In this document: one piece after another, positions 45,293 through 58,946 of the stretch
How positions within the stretch are numbered: position 1 is the stretch's first letter
Layout: each line of letters begins with the position of its first letter
Assembly: GCA_015143295.1 (NCBI GenBank)
Contig: CM026570.1
Span: 10,316,047 to 10,380,046 of the forward strand
DNA from: Tetracentron sinense
Lineage: Eukaryota; Streptophyta; Magnoliopsida; Trochodendrales; Trochodendraceae
Length of the DNA: 64,000 bases
Reading direction: 5' to 3'
Notes under the pieces: generated by a model
Seen by the model: only the letters and a program-made list of their open reading frames with translations
Database searches by the model: none
What the model was told of the DNA's origin: nothing
Made by a program: the position numbers and the translations under genes

Positions 45293-48168
45293 AATGTGTC
45301 TTAACCAAGGGTTAGGGTTGCTAACCGAGGTTAAGAAAGGCGATTAATCCTGGTCAGGGGTTCTAACCATGGTTAAAAAGAGTCCAATATTAGAATTTTG
45401 GTCTTTTGAATTTTTCTGATTTTTTTTTTTTGGATTTTTTCAGATTTTTTTTAGCGGTCAAAGGTGCTTAACCGCGGTTAAGGAGGGGAGGTCACCATGG
45501 TTAAGGGTCTTACCCATGGTTAAATGGTCAAAAGAGACCATTTTTGGGTTTCTCCTAATATTTTGGACTTTTTGAGCATTTTTCCAGATTTTTTCCGGGT
45601 CAGGATTTTTTACCCGTGGTTAAGGGTCAAAAATGGGGTCAACTCTAATTAAGTATCTTAACCACAGTAAAAAATGCAATTGAAGACATTTCTGGATTCC
45701 ATGTAATATTTATGATTTTTTGATGATTTTTCCAGAATTTTTGCTAGGTCATGGGCCGCTTAACCATGGTTAAATGTTAACCACGGGTGAGTTTAACCAT
45801 GGTTAAGGGGCCGACTGAAGCAAAAGTGGGCTCAAGGTTCATGGCAGGGCCTAGACTGGCCTCCTACCCGGTCTGGGCCCCCACAAATATCCAAAATTGC
45901 AAAAAAAACTCCAAATTTTCATCAAATTTTTAACCATAGTTAACTTGAATTTAACTATGGTTAACGGGGGAATCGCGGGAATCCGAGACCACCAGTGGGT
46001 AGCCTGATATGTGGGGAACAATTTGGGCCCTTATAGGACCCAAGGGGATACCGTATGTGGGCCCCACAGTGGCCCAAAGTTGCCCCGAAAAATACCACAT
46101 AAAATGACGATTTCCACCAAAAACTGATTTGTTTTCAAAATTTGCGGCGATTTTTTGCCGCTGATTGGCTCAACCCCTGGGGGATCCGAGACCATGGTCG
46201 CGAAGCTTGCTATGAGAGCAACAATTTGGGCCCTTGTGGGGCCCAAGGGGAGGCCGGCTCTTGGCCCCACAGAGGCCCAAAGTGGTCCCGTTGCACAGAT
46301 TTTCACACTGTCGACCCCACTTTGGGGTCGATTTAACTATGGTTAACGAGGGAGTTAAGAGCCGAAAATTTGCAGAGGGTTAGCCCGTAGTATGGGGAGT
46401 CTAACCATGGCCTTGGTTTCGACCAAGGCCTAGTCTAACCATGGTTAAACCATGGTTACAGGGGGGCTGCCTGGAATCCTTTTTTTTGCAGAAAAAACGT
46501 TTTTATAAAAACTTTGGGGCTGTGGTACTAAACCCATGAAGGTCCAGGGGGATTCCTCATGGACTGAGGACCCCCCAGACCTCTAGGGAGTGCTGGACAC
46601 GCTGAAAAGAAAGAAAAAGAATGATAAAAAAAAAGGGAGGGTGTATAACCTCGTGTTGTTGGCAGCCGCACAAGAGGTCGTGGCGAGTGGTTGCTGTGGG
46701 GATTTGGGACAGCAACCGGTGCTGTTTTTGATCTTCTTGGGTGAAGAATCAGGGGTGATACTTCTATTGGATGGAACGTAGGCAGACCAAAGCTTTTAAC
46801 AGATTTTTTTTTGAAAAACTCCCATTTGAACAGTGGCTATGGTTGTGTTTGTAGATGGTGAAACCTAAGGTGGTATAGAGGTAGTGGTATGCTTGAGAAA
46901 GGTTTAAGGGCTTGCCTAAGGTGGATGGAAGGGTTGGTCGGAATGAGGGGAAGCACTGTAATTTTAAAAAAAAAATTGAACAGTGGTATGCAATTGTGGT
47001 ATGTGGTGGTTGCACACCAAATGGGGGGCTGTTATGGACTTAGGGGGGCGTCCTAGGACTAAAGGGGTGGAGTTTGGAGGTTGGGCCAGTGATAGGAGGT
47101 GACCGAAATTTTTTTTTGAAAACTCTCTCCGTGAACAGTGGCCACCGTGGGATTTATAGGAGAACAAGGAGGATTTGCGAGAAAGGATAAGGATGAAGAG
47201 GACGTGTGGCACTAGGCGTGGGGGACAAGGGTCTGGAGGAAGGGCAGGGCGGCAGGGGAGCCAGAGGCAACAAGGGGGACTGTTCTCGTCTTCCTGAGGA
47301 AGACGATGAACAGTACCTTTAGATTGTTTTTGATTTTTTTTTTTTTTTTGTGTTCTTATGTTGTATACGGTCATATGGGTTGGTTACTTGAGTTGGGCCC
47401 ACCCACATGTGGACCCTACCACATGGGGTTGGTGCCCAATTTATTTATTTATTTATTTTTTAATTTTTAATTTTTTTTATTTTTAAAACCTAAAAGAAAA
47501 AACCTTTTTGTTTTTAGTAAATTTATTTTTATTATTATTGTTTTTACCGTTTTGGGCTTATCTTTCTTACACATGAGCCAACACCCTTGTTGGATTTGCC
47601 AAACAAGGGTGGGCACCTAAAACTAAAAAAAATCCATTCTTCCTTTTTTTTTGGTGATCTTTTATTTGGTTTAGGGTGGGTCCCACCCCCTACTAAAAAA
47701 TCATGGGCTTTTTTTTGTTATTATTTTTTGTGTTATTATTATTTTTTTAATTTTGAATTTTAAACTTTTGTTTTGTTTACTTTTTTGTGCCTAACCACCA
47801 TACATGTGGGGAAGGCAAAAAATGTTTTTGCCATTTTGGGAATTGGCTCCAAAATTTGAATTTTAAAATGAGTGAAGTGGGTCCCCATTGAATTGGGCTT
47901 AGTGGGCCCATGCTTGGGCCCAAAACAGAGTTTTATCCATTTTTAGAGTTTTGGACTTAAAATGAGCCTTGAGCCCGTGGGTCTCTGTCTAGGGCTTGGG
48001 CTAGGGCTAGGGCTAGGGCTAGGGCTAGGCTAGGGTTAGACCTAGGATTAAGTCTAGGGTTTACCTAGGGTTACTAGGGCTTGAGTTACGGTCTACCTAG
48101 GGTTACTAAGGTTTGGTCGGGGACAACGGAGGTTGACCAGGGTGTAAAAATTGGGTGCTTACTGTAAA

Positions 48169-49070
48169 ACAATATTTATTTTGAAAGAAAATTAAGTGCT
48201 AATTTTCTCTTTTTTTTTTCCATTTTTTTAAATCAATAAATGTTAGAAAATTGGATTTTCTTTCACTGTTTCAAGGGAATCACACAAGAGATTAGAGTTA
48301 ATCTTTTTGTTAGTTTATTAACCTCAATCCTAATGCTGAGGTAATATGGCTGACAAAGCTTAAGCAATCTTTTGCAGCCAAATTCACCTTGCAGGGCTAT
48401 TCAAGGCATATATTTACTTTCTTAGAGCAAGTAAATGGTGAGTAGCCTTTATTAGGGGAGGCTACCTCATAGGGTTGCCTTGTAAAAGTGCTAGGTGTTT
48501 TTTTTTTTGTTTTTTTTATTTTTAAGAACACGTAATAGAATTGGTAACCAATTCCCAGGGAAGTCTTGAACTATCTATGGGTAAATGCTTTTGGGATTTG
48601 TTGGACCCATAATTCATACAAAGGCTGTACTTTCCTTAGCAGATTGGGTTTACCCACATAGTTCTTAGCCTTTGTTTCAGACAAGCTTAATCATCTCCAA
48701 AGTTGGACTCCAAAAGTGTTTGTATTTTTACTTTTTGGGAGTGGTTAAGTTGAATAGAGACCAAGGCTAGTACTCCCCTTGTACTAATTTCTAAAGTTGA
48801 AGATGTTGGAAGTGTGAAGTCTAATCACATATCTTTGATCCTTTTTCTAAAGTTTTATCGTTTAGCTTTGTTGCTAAGTATGCATTATCACGTTACATTA
48901 TGGATATTTTTCCGTTTTACCTTTACTGTATGGCTTGGGTCGATATACTCTCTGAGTCAGTCTATGGGTATTGTATAGCTTAGGTGGATATGCTCTAATC
49001 ATTTAATTCAAATATTTAATGGTCAAGATTATAGTTAATATGACTTTCAAATGACAAAACTGATTCATAT
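48169..49070. other. Non-coding stretch, counterpart of 15681-16579
   Basis: Resumes copy 2 after the solo LTR. No gene recognised. Confidence 0.5.
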
Positions 49071-49235
49071 GCTAGCCCTATTCTTAGGCTTTCCTACTCT
49101 CACATTTAACCAACCACCTGTCCATAAAGTGAAAAAGCTACCGGATAAAGTATACTCTCATGATTAAAGCGCACACTTTATGGATAGGTGGTTGGCTAAA
49201 TGTGAGAGTAGGAAAGCCCTGAGAGTAGGGCTAGC
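49071..49235. mobile_element. Foldback MITE, full-length form
   Basis: Inverted arms of about 65 bases starting GCTAGCCCTATTCT, including CCACCTGTCCATAAAGTG and its inverse. The copy 1 form (16580-16702) has lost 42 bases of arm and loop. Confidence 0.7.
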
Positions 49236-49468
49236 ACTCCTCTACAGTATATGTATTCACTTTTTCGGTAAGTTTTCTTGTAAACCCAACAAATAAAAGA
49301 AAAAACTGAACACAATAAAAAAGGATATCTACTAAGAAGCCACAGACTGTGTCAAAAAGTTTGTATTTTTGATTCTCTCGTTTCTCATTCCTCAGGATTT
49401 CCCTCTTGATCTGGCTATTATTGTAGATAAAGATAGATTCGGTTGGTTGTAAATATTGGTGGGGTTCG

Positions 49469-49532
49469 TATAAAAAGCTATTGAATTAACTGAACAAGTA
49501 GATACAAAAGGAATTCAAGTACAAATTGCGGG
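49469..49532 (+). pseudogene. rps3: Plastid rps3 fragment, copy 2
   Basis: Same insert as 16939-17009, but the codon at 49522-49524 is CAA (Gln), giving uninterrupted [22 protein letters not shown]. This is the ancestral state relative to copy 1. Confidence 0.7.
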
Positions 49533-49623
49533 TCGTATCGACTCGATGGATGGAGGGAGGGAAAGCCCCTATCTTATAGAGTGAGCTCCCCTTCCTTGGG
49601 GTCTGTCCCGCTCCCCCCCAGTG

Positions 49624-50940
49624 GCTTTTTGCAAATACACTATTGTATAATCACAGTTTTGCAAATTAACTCATTGTTTTCCCACAGTTGGATAGATAAC
49701 CTCAACCCATAGTTCTGTTAGACTTTCATTTGTAATTATTAATCAAATGACTATAATGGCCTTAAGAGTTCCCTAACCTTACAAAGTCCCTTTAACTGCT
49801 CTTGAACTATGATTAATAATTTTAGCCCTTATGGTTAATTAATATTTTTAATATTTTCTTAAAATTCAAGGTTAGATGCTTTAATCTAAGGATTATTGAA
49901 TCTTAACCATGGTTGAATGGAGTTTAAAGGCGACATGTTAAATTTTATTTCTAAAAACCAAGGTTAGATGCTTTAACCCAAGGGTTAGTGAATCTTAACC
50001 AGAGTTAAAGGGAGTTAAAAGGAGACACTATTTTCTTTCTACAAACCAAGGTTATATGCTTTAACCCTAAGGGTTAGTAAATTTTAACATCACGTAACAT
50101 GTTAATTTTTAAAAAAAAATTCTAAAAACCAAAGTTAGATTCTTTAACCCTAAGAGTTAGTAAATCTTAACCACAGTTAAAGAGTTAAAAAGGGACACAT
50201 TAATTTTTTTTAATACCAACGTTAGATTACTTAACCCTAAGGGTTAGTGAACCCTAACCACAATTACAGGAAGTTATAAGACAGGTAAATTTTTTTTTTT
50301 TTTTCTGAAAACCAAGGTAGATGCTTTAACCCTAAAGGTTAGTTGATCTTAACTACAGTTAAAGGGAATTAAAACTAGATATGTTAAATTTTAATTGTTT
50401 AAAACTAAGGTTAGATGCTTTAATCCTAAGTGCTAGTGAATCCTAACCATGGTTAAAGAGAGTTAAGAGGGGACACATTAATTTTTTTCTTCTAAATATA
50501 AGGGTTAGATGCTATAACCGTAAGGATTAATGAATCTTAATAAGAGTTAAAAGGGGATACGTTAATTTTTTTCTTTTAAAAATCAAGATTAGATGCTCTA
50601 ACCCTAAGGGTTAGTATATCTTAACCATAGTTAAAGGGGACACGTTAATTTTTACAACCAAGATTAGATGCTTTATCCTTAAGGGTGTGAATCTTAATCA
50701 TAGTTAAAGAATGTTAAAATGGGACAAATTAACCAAATGGGTTGAAACCTGTTATCCATAGTTTAAGGATAGTTAAAGGGGTTGTGAGGTAATGAAATAT
50801 CTTAAGGGTGTAAAAGTCATTTTACTAACAATAATAAACGAAAGTCTAACGGAACTAAGGGTCGAGGTTGTTTGTCTAATGGTTGCAAAACCATGACTTA
50901 ATTTGTAAGACTATTACACATAACAATGTATTTGCACAGC
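49624..50940. mobile_element. Foldback element with internal tandem array, copy 2
   Basis: Counterpart of 17095-18410 with the same number of internal units as far as can be judged by eye, and scattered substitutions. Confidence 0.7.
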
Positions 50941-51584
50941 AGATAGAACCTAGCAGCTGATATGCAAAAACCCCCCAACAAAAAAAATAACTTATTTCTT
51001 CTAATTTCTATCACTTTCGTGTGGAAGGATCACCTTTACAAGCAGCTTATCTTGCAGGTTCAAAAAGAGGAATGCTAGATTTCCGTATTTTAATGGTAAG
51101 AGTTATTTTTTTAGTCTCCTTTGCAAATTTGCAAACGTAATGGGAGAGCAACGACATAAGTGGCTTTCCCAATTAGATTATGGGATTTTGAGAGCCCCAT
51201 TAGCAATCATATCATTCTACTAATAAAAATATACGGAGTATGCAAAACTTTATTTGGATGTAAATATACTTTAATTAAAAATATTAACTTACTAACCTAT
51301 GATATCTACTAAAAAAATATTAATAGAAGTTATAACTTGTTTATAATTGTAGATGTGGAATACCTCATGAATAGCACTCCCCTCTCTAGGTTGAAGAGTC
51401 CAAATGGACTCTCATTCTCTCTTGTCTAAGTTTTTTTTTTAAAAAGTTATGGGATCCACTCGATATGGAGGTTTTCTTGCCCTTTCACTCACTCTATTCC
51501 CTCACCTCATGTATTCAACCTCCCAGGTGAGTCCCCTTTCTTTTTTTTTTTTTTTAAATTATTTATTTATTTATTATTATTATT
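50941..51584. other. Non-coding stretch, counterpart of 18411-19049
   Basis: No gene recognised. Lacks the 9-base CTTATCTTG repeat seen in copy 1. Confidence 0.4.
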
Positions 51585-52013
51585 AACAGAAACCCCGTGC
51601 GATGCACGGATGTGAATAAAGAAATAAAAAATAAATCTCTACCCCTCTTATCAAAATTTCTCTCTACATTTTCTCTTTTATCCCTCTTATCACAATCCTC
51701 TAAAACCGCTCTTTACATTCAATCTCTTTTATCACAATCTCCTTAAATCTCTCCCTTTCTAGAGGTGCCAAAGAGAGATAATGGTTGAGATTAGATATAC
51801 AACGGTGGAGGGAACAATCTCCAAAAATCCCTCAAATGGTGTTTGAATTGAGAGGGAAATTGAGAGAGAGAGTTAATAATTGAGATTAAAGAAGAGAGCC
51901 ACATGGTATCCTTAAAATAGAACTCATACGATTCTTGAGATTAAAGATTAGAGAATAAAGAGATGAGGTTAGCTAGGTGATACTTATTTCTTTATATAAT
52001 AGTTAAGTATAGA
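51585..52013 (-). mobile_element. Helitron-like element, copy 2
   Basis: Counterpart of 19050-19482 with a perfect 3' hairpin CCGTGC-GAT-GCACGG at 51595-51609. Confidence 0.5.
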
Positions 52014-52324
52014 TAGATGCCACTCCTCTCCATCTCCCTTTATTATATAAGGAGACGGGTTAGCCCATTAGATTGGGCTCGACCCACCAGGATTCGAGCC
52101 TTATGCCTGAGACAGGCTGCAATGGACTGAACCCACTTACACTTGATTTTTTTTCTAAAGCCTTCTTACACTTGTATTTGTTTTGTATTAGTTTTAATTT
52201 GATAAAAATTAAAGTTCAAGTCATGAGCCCAATCATGAAGCTCGGAATTCTCATGTAACAATACAAATTTGAAAAGTTATGAGAAGAGTTTATGTACCCA
52301 GTCATCTCGCAGCCACGATTTCAA

Positions 52325-52576
52325 GCTATAGTACTAAGCGCATACTTCTTGAAATCAGTTGAGTTAAACATGAAATCCTCCAAGCACTCCAATTCGAGAG
52401 TAAGATAAATGGGGTCGAGATGCTCATTCATCACAAGACATATGCTTAGAGTCTTCCCAAGAGCAACCACAATGTTCTCATAGTAAGTACTTAGCCCTTT
52501 GGTCGTAATCCTTAGTTCTATTAACAGTGCTCCACTTCATCCTTTCAATGATTTGATCAAACACAGGAGGTTGCAG
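52325..52576 (-). pseudogene. Gene-like exon fragment, copy 2, frameshifted
   Basis: Counterpart of 19789-20043. One inserted base near 52503 breaks the frame that is open in copy 1. Identity unknown. Confidence 0.4.
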
Positions 52577-52732
52577 CTAGAAAAGAGACCCCGTGCGATG
52601 CACGGATAATAATTTAGGAATATCTAAAATTAAATAATATTATTTATTTATTTAAATATTAAATAATATTTTAAGAATATTTAATATATATCTTTTAAAT
52701 ATTATATGTTCTATTATTATTATTTGATAGAT
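52577..52732 (-). mobile_element. Short Helitron-like element, copy 2
   Basis: Counterpart of 20044-20198; CTAG at 52577-52580 and hairpin CCGTGC/GCACGG just to the right. Confidence 0.55.
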
Positions 52733-52738
52733 ATCATT

Positions 52739-53251
52739 GTTTGTCCTTACCTCACTGAGGTTTGCCCAAATTATAAAAACCTCCCCTCTTATTTTTGAAA
52801 TTATACTACCATTCTTTGACGTTTGGTAAAATTGTAATAAACTTCACTCTTGTTTTTAAAATTACACCATCCTCTCTTATCCGGCTCGTTAAGTTGACAC
52901 TCTTAATGGAGGATGCACTTTAACGATATTTTCCCCCATTTATTTGCTTGAGGAAACAACATCGTATAACCAAGTTGACTGACTTTAAATATGATAATTT
53001 GAGAATTTTAAATTGTGTAAACCATGAAATATTCAAAATTCATCTATGCTAGTAACGACATACTAATGAAAGGAAGAATCTATTACCGATAATTGAAGTG
53101 GAGTGGATGACAATGTAATTTTAGAAACAAAAGGAAGGTCTATGCAATTTCTCCAAATCTCAAGGGGAGGTCAGTGTAATTTCAAAAACAATAAGAGAGG
53201 TTTTTGCAATTTAACCAAACATCAATGACCACTACTGTAATTTATCCCCAA
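52739..53251. mobile_element. Foldback MITE, copy 2
   Basis: Counterpart of 20208-20713. Confidence 0.5.
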
Positions 53252-54395
53252 AAATACTTTATAGTCATTGTTGTTTTGTTGATAATGTGTCTTTTTCAAA
53301 GGACTGCGCCATGAGCTATGCGTATTTCCATTGGCTATAAAAAAAGTTGACTTGAAATTCTATAACTGTTTCTGTTGTACCTGGACTCGGAGGAGTCCAG
53401 TTACAACACAAAATCATTCTTTTAACTTTGGTTAACAACTTTAATTTTATAGTAAATATTTTTATAATTTTTTTTCTAAATCCCAATACAATTAATATTT
53501 TTATAATTTTTTTTCTCAGAACCAAAGGTAGATAGTTGAAACCTAAGGTTTAGTAAATCTTAACCACAATTAAGGAGTATTCAAAGGGACACATGTTGAC
53601 CCGTGGGACGTAACTGTAAAGAATTTCACGACTAAAATGTTTCATAACTTTAGATCAGACCGGTTATAACATGGAGGTGACACCCTTCGTTGTTCATTTT
53701 TTTTTAGCAGTGATAGGCGAACCTAGGAAATGGATTTTAAGTCCATCCTTGGATTTTAAAATCCATTTCTTAGGTACGTTTAACTATTCCTTTTTTTTTT
53801 TTTTTCTTTTCTGCTTTGGGATATCATTTACCTAAGGTAGTACCGTGTTGGCAGGAAATCTGGTTGTGTGCCAGCGGCAAGTAGCATAACATAAAACGGT
53901 TTTACAATTGTGAACCCGTTTCGGTGTCAACATACGGTTAGTGGTTTTCACCAGAGCTCCTTATTAGCGTCAAAAATCTTACTCTTAACATCAAAAGGAA
54001 GGTAAAGTTTAATAGAGCTCCCGTAGACACCAGATTCCAGCACCGACGAAGATGACTGAAAGAACAATACTCTATATCTCTGCACAGAGATGGAACCCGG
54101 ACCCGGAGTCCACCAGGCACCAGGCACTAGCTATATCCATGAGACTGTGGACGTACGGATAATGTGGCTCCTGTGGTTCCTCCCTTGCATTTAACCCATT
54201 TAAAGAACTCCTCAACTCTAATCCACAATCCTAGCCCAATTAAAATATGTAACTAAATAGAGATATTACTTAAACTGAAAATTATAATAACAGTTAAATT
54301 GAAATTTAACAATTGTCTATATATTAAGTATATAATTATGGATAGTAGTTATAAAAATTAACTCGGTACTACAACCTATTAGGTCAATTGCGTCA

Positions 54396-57300
54396 ATGGA
54401 TCCCAACCTAAACACAATTTTTGTCAATCAAATTGGACGGCCAAAACTATGCTATTGGGGAGTCAAATTCACCCAATCTTAATCTCCTAGGATTTATTCG
54501 GATTCTGTTCCTACTCCTCGTTACTAAATTTCTAAGATGGCAACGCGTATTTCTCTCTGTGAGTTTTGGCTCAAATTTTGTATATGGGTTTTGTTGGGAA
54601 GTTGGTATGGATCTTACCCGAATGCTTGATGACCCGGTGTGCGACCTGAGTGATCCAAAATTTGATCCGTATTTCCGACGTGTTTGTCTTCTCGTTGTAA
54701 CCCTAGATATATTAAGAGTTTTCTTTGAGGATGTGAGATAAGGAGTTTTTTCGAGGGTTTCAGAAGAGGGTTTCAGGAGAGCATGTATACACTATTTTTC
54801 TCCCGTATTCTTAATGAATTTCTTTCCGTTTTCTCCCGTGAACGTAAGCACCTTGCCGAACCATGTATATCTTGTCTCCCTTGTGCGATTGCTTGATTTC
54901 TCGTTTTCTTGTTTCTCTAGATTTGTTGAACTGGTTATAACACTCTCCCCAACGATAGGTCTTGAAACCTCTCTCATTGTATGGGAATTCCTTAAAACAA
55001 CCTATACCAAGCATTTAACCCCAAACTCTTCGAAAAGAGTCCATTCCCATGTCCAACTACCTCAATCAGATTATGAGCATTGTCGATGCTCTTGCCGCTA
55101 TTCAAGATGCGGTCTCTGATCGGGACTTAGAGTGATATGTGCTCCTGGAGGATTATCACATGAAATGAATCCTTTGTGACAGCCATAACCAATCGAGTAG
55201 AACCGATTGGTTTTTCGGAACTTCGCTCGAGATTGTTCACTCACGAGCAAAGGCTTCCTCTGTTTCGGTCAACCCCAACCATGTTCTTTATACAGATCGT
55301 CAACCTAATCGTGGTCATGGCTGAGACTATAACAGACCTCTTAATCAACGCAACTACTGGAACGACAACAACAATAGAGGCCCAATTGATTTTCGCAGTA
55401 GGAATAACACCTATAACAATGCAATTGAACTGAATGAATTTTGTAATAGGGGGCCAACTTATTTTCGAGGTCCATAAACAATATAATCCATGCGAGAAAC
55501 CTCCTATTCCAAATCAAGGAACTCGTCAAATCTGCAATCCCTCATACCATGGTGCTCTCCGTTGCCAAAATAGCTTCAACCATTCTTACCAAGAAGGGCT
55601 CCCCAATCATTTGCAGCTATGACAATTGGCTCTCCAGGTGATGACAATTGGTACCTTGATATTGGTGCAACCAGTCACGTGATTCATGTTCAATCCATCC
55701 TCCAACAACCAGAATTATACACTGGAAACGATCAAATGATATCGGTAATGGAACATGTATCCCATTTATAACTCACATTGGTATATCTTCTTTTCACATT
55801 TCGAGTCGTGATTTTCATCTCAAAGACGTATTACTTGTGCCTCAAATTGCTAAAAACTCCTCTCAATTGCTTCATTCACAAGAGACAACAACTGTGCGTT
55901 TAATATAAAGGATCTGTTGTGCCTCAAATTGCTAAAAAGCTCCTCTCAATTGCTTCATTCACAAGAGACAACAACTGTGCGTTTAATATATAGGATCTAT
56001 GAACAGGGAAATGCCTAGTCACGGGATAAATTAATGGAGATTTGTACCCACTTTCGCTAAGCATTGACAATCAAATAAAGCTTTTACAAGTGCTGTCTCG
56101 TCTTCTATAGTGGCATCACAAACTTGGACATCCGTCAGCCTCTATTCTACGTTACCTGTCTTCCAATAAATGTATCGATGCTTCAATAAAAATGCTAAAA
56201 ATATTTTCCCATGATTGTAGCATTGTTAAGCATCATAAGATCTAATTCCATAATGTATTGCATACGCCCTCTCATCCCTTATACTTAATTCACAGCAACG
56301 TGTGGGAACCATCCCCTGTTTCATCAGTCTCTAATTACCGATACTATATCATCTTCATTGGTGAGTTTAGCCGGTACTGTCGGGCCTCAAAACCCCACCT
56401 AGGAGAATGTGAGATCTTGGCACATGACTTACTTGACAAACCATCTTGTTAAAGCATTTAAGACATACTAAAATACGATCTTAAAAATTTCTTCAATTAA
56501 AACATCAACTGAATTCATAATCATTGACTGCAACTAAAATAAATTAAATATGATCTTCCATCATGATCATCCTCAAACTAAACTAATATAAATATCCATA
56601 AAGTAAATTGAAGTTTCCTTGAAATTTGACCATAACCAAATAAAATTCAACAGTAGGGCCAACGATCAAGATCCCGTTCTTCCTCAGGATAATCACATTC
56701 CAGTTCCTCGAAGTATTCCTCTTCTTCCCACGGTCCAGGCGAACAAATATCAAAACCTGAACCAGCCGACAACAAAAGTCATCGGTTGAGTAACGAGTTA
56801 CTCTGTGTATATAACAGACTATAGAAGATAATATAATGAATATTAAATAACTTGCAGTATACAAATTCATACATTAGTTCACGTACATAATCAAAGTGCG
56901 GAAAAAAAACAACCAAATACATTGTGTCAATCTTTTTTTTTTCTTTTTTTACTTTTCTGATTACATACTTTATTGTTTCAGGAACAAATCATTCAATGCA
57001 TTATTAATAACTTAAAATACCGCTTTACCGTATAAAGAAATGAGTTACTATACTTTACTTTACCGAAACACTACCCTTCGTACATTACCCGGCACGGATG
57101 GCTTAGTACATTTCCAATACGACGGCTTACTTACTTTGGCATACTATTCGCCATTTGATGGTATCCGGTGGTGCACAACACATAAATACATTATCGCTTT
57201 TGTGTGTTCTTCTTCTTACTTACTTACTTTTATATTCGGTCTTACTTATTCTTTTCTTAGTGTCTTAGATTCTCTCTTAATCATTATGCATATTTTTCAT

Positions 57301-58147
57301 TCGTGAGTGCTCAATGATACATCTTTTATTTAAATTACACCTAAGAGTAACCGTCAAGGGCCATAGGACATCTTACCATAGCACCCCATCCCATTATGTT
57401 AACCGAGCCTAGGCAAGCTTGACTTTCCTTAAAGGCTCCTTTACCCAAATGTATATCATGTATAAGGAACATAAAAGAAGCGCACAAAATATCATATTTC
57501 CAAACGAATTGATAACATAAAATCACAGTTATATCAAGCACTCATAAATCACGATTTGATGTAAATGTCAAAATTTCCTTTCTGTTTAAATCAAGATCAA
57601 CATCCTCATTTTAACCCATTCACCAATTAGAATTTTCGTGAATTATAAAAATATAAAATCAACTCACATACAGTTAAAATCTCATAATAATTTATCTATT
57701 CAATTCATCTATTCTCCTTAATCATCCATACACTTCAATAAAATTTCCAAATCGATCACCGCCGGTGGGCGATCGATCGGCCAACGCGCCGATCTTCATT
57801 TTTTTTTTTTTTTTTTAAAGTCTTTTGCTACTTTTTGTTCTTCTTTTATTTTATGTAATTTATTCTTCCAAACTAGCTAAATTGAATGAAATAAATGGTT
57901 TTTCTCATCCGAGATTTTAACACATTAATTTCTCCTAGGATTTATGTATAATTCTTGTGTATTTTTCTAGAAAATTAAATTATATAACCGGCAAACAAGG
58001 AATTTAAATTCAGGTCATTACATCAGTACATATGGTTTTATCGTATGAAATTGAAATCGGATATCAAGACATGCTTTGACCATTTTCAAAAAGTTGTTGA
58101 AAACCTTTTCTCTAGAAAGATCAAACACTTTAAAGTGACGGGGTGAA
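54396..58147 (+). pseudogene. Degenerate copia retrotransposon, copy 2
   Basis: Counterpart of 21861-25609, with the same disrupting lesions, the same 82-bp internal duplication (55835-55998) and the same nested solo LTR. Shared lesions show the element was already dead before the large duplication. Confidence 0.8.
56378..58025 (-). mobile_element. Solo gypsy LTR inside copia integrase, copy 2
   Basis: Counterpart of 23843-25488; GTAC at 56374-56377 and 58026-58029. Confidence 0.8.
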
Positions 58148-58946
58148 TGATAATTGTATAAAACTTACTTTTTCTCTTTTATTACATATTACTGAATATT
58201 AACATGGTCACTCGGGCTTAATTGAGTTAATTTTCTATTATATGTGTTAAAATCAAAGTTGTGTGAAAAAAACCCAAAAAAAAGTAATTTAGTGATTGAT
58301 TAAAGAGGAAATCTTAAAAAATTAGAATTTTCCGAATTGGGAAGATACTATTGGAAAGGATGAAAAGAAAAGAAAGATGACTTAGAAAAGAAAGAAAGAA
58401 TTGAAAAGAAACAAAAAAAAATGAAAGAGTTTATTACAAAAAGGGAGAAAATCTTTTTTCTCTCCCACTTTTAATTTGCAACATCTTCTCTCTTCTACTT
58501 TTGTTACTTACGTAACTTTCTTTCTCTCTATTCTCACACACTTTTTCTCTGTCGTATCTTACATTTTCTTTTTTTCTCATTCTTCTAGTTATTTTTTAGG
58601 GTCATTTTTTAGCTTTGTTGAAGATTGTTCTATGACAATGGCAGGCTAAAACCCTATTTAAGACTAAAGGTGAAACCTAATGATTATGTTTTTTTGTTTT
58701 TGATTCAAAAAATTTGGGATTAATGTTTAGTTTTGATTAAGTGATTAGTTGAATTATGTTCGATAAATATTGCATACCTATGTATTTTCTTTAATTAATC
58801 ATTATTTAAAATTGTTACATTGAATGTTTAGAGAATCTCTGTGATGTGTCAATAAAGTTAGATTGTTCTTCTCTTCTATCCCACAATATAATTTTCAAGA
58901 TTTTATTTGTTATATTTTTTTATTAGATAAAATCTTTATTCAATTC

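Larger units (their letters stand above)
44627..48163 (-). mobile_element. Solo LTR of a third Tat/Ogre-like gypsy family
   Basis: 3,537 bp, flanked by GTAAA (44622-44626 and 48164-48168); copy 1 has the empty site near 15680. On the minus strand it starts (A)GTAAGCACCC and ends CGCGCTCACA, so the first base has mutated from T. It shares with the TR-GAG LTR the TACGTAGGCA module, GGGGTGCCTAACCCCTTCC and GGTGGCGACTC near its 3' end. TATA box TATAAAT (minus) is at 47152-47158. Contains many TTAACCATGGTTAA palindromes (45360-46460), a GGCCCGGTAGGCC minisatellite (45097-45292) and a (GGGCTA)n run (about 47997-48030). Open frames inside, such as 46964-47374, are incidental. Confidence 0.88.

Noticed and set aside
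46964-47374. 136-codon minus-strand frame
   Set aside because: Lies in the leader part of a solo LTR, starts in low-complexity lysine codons and shows no recognisable domain.
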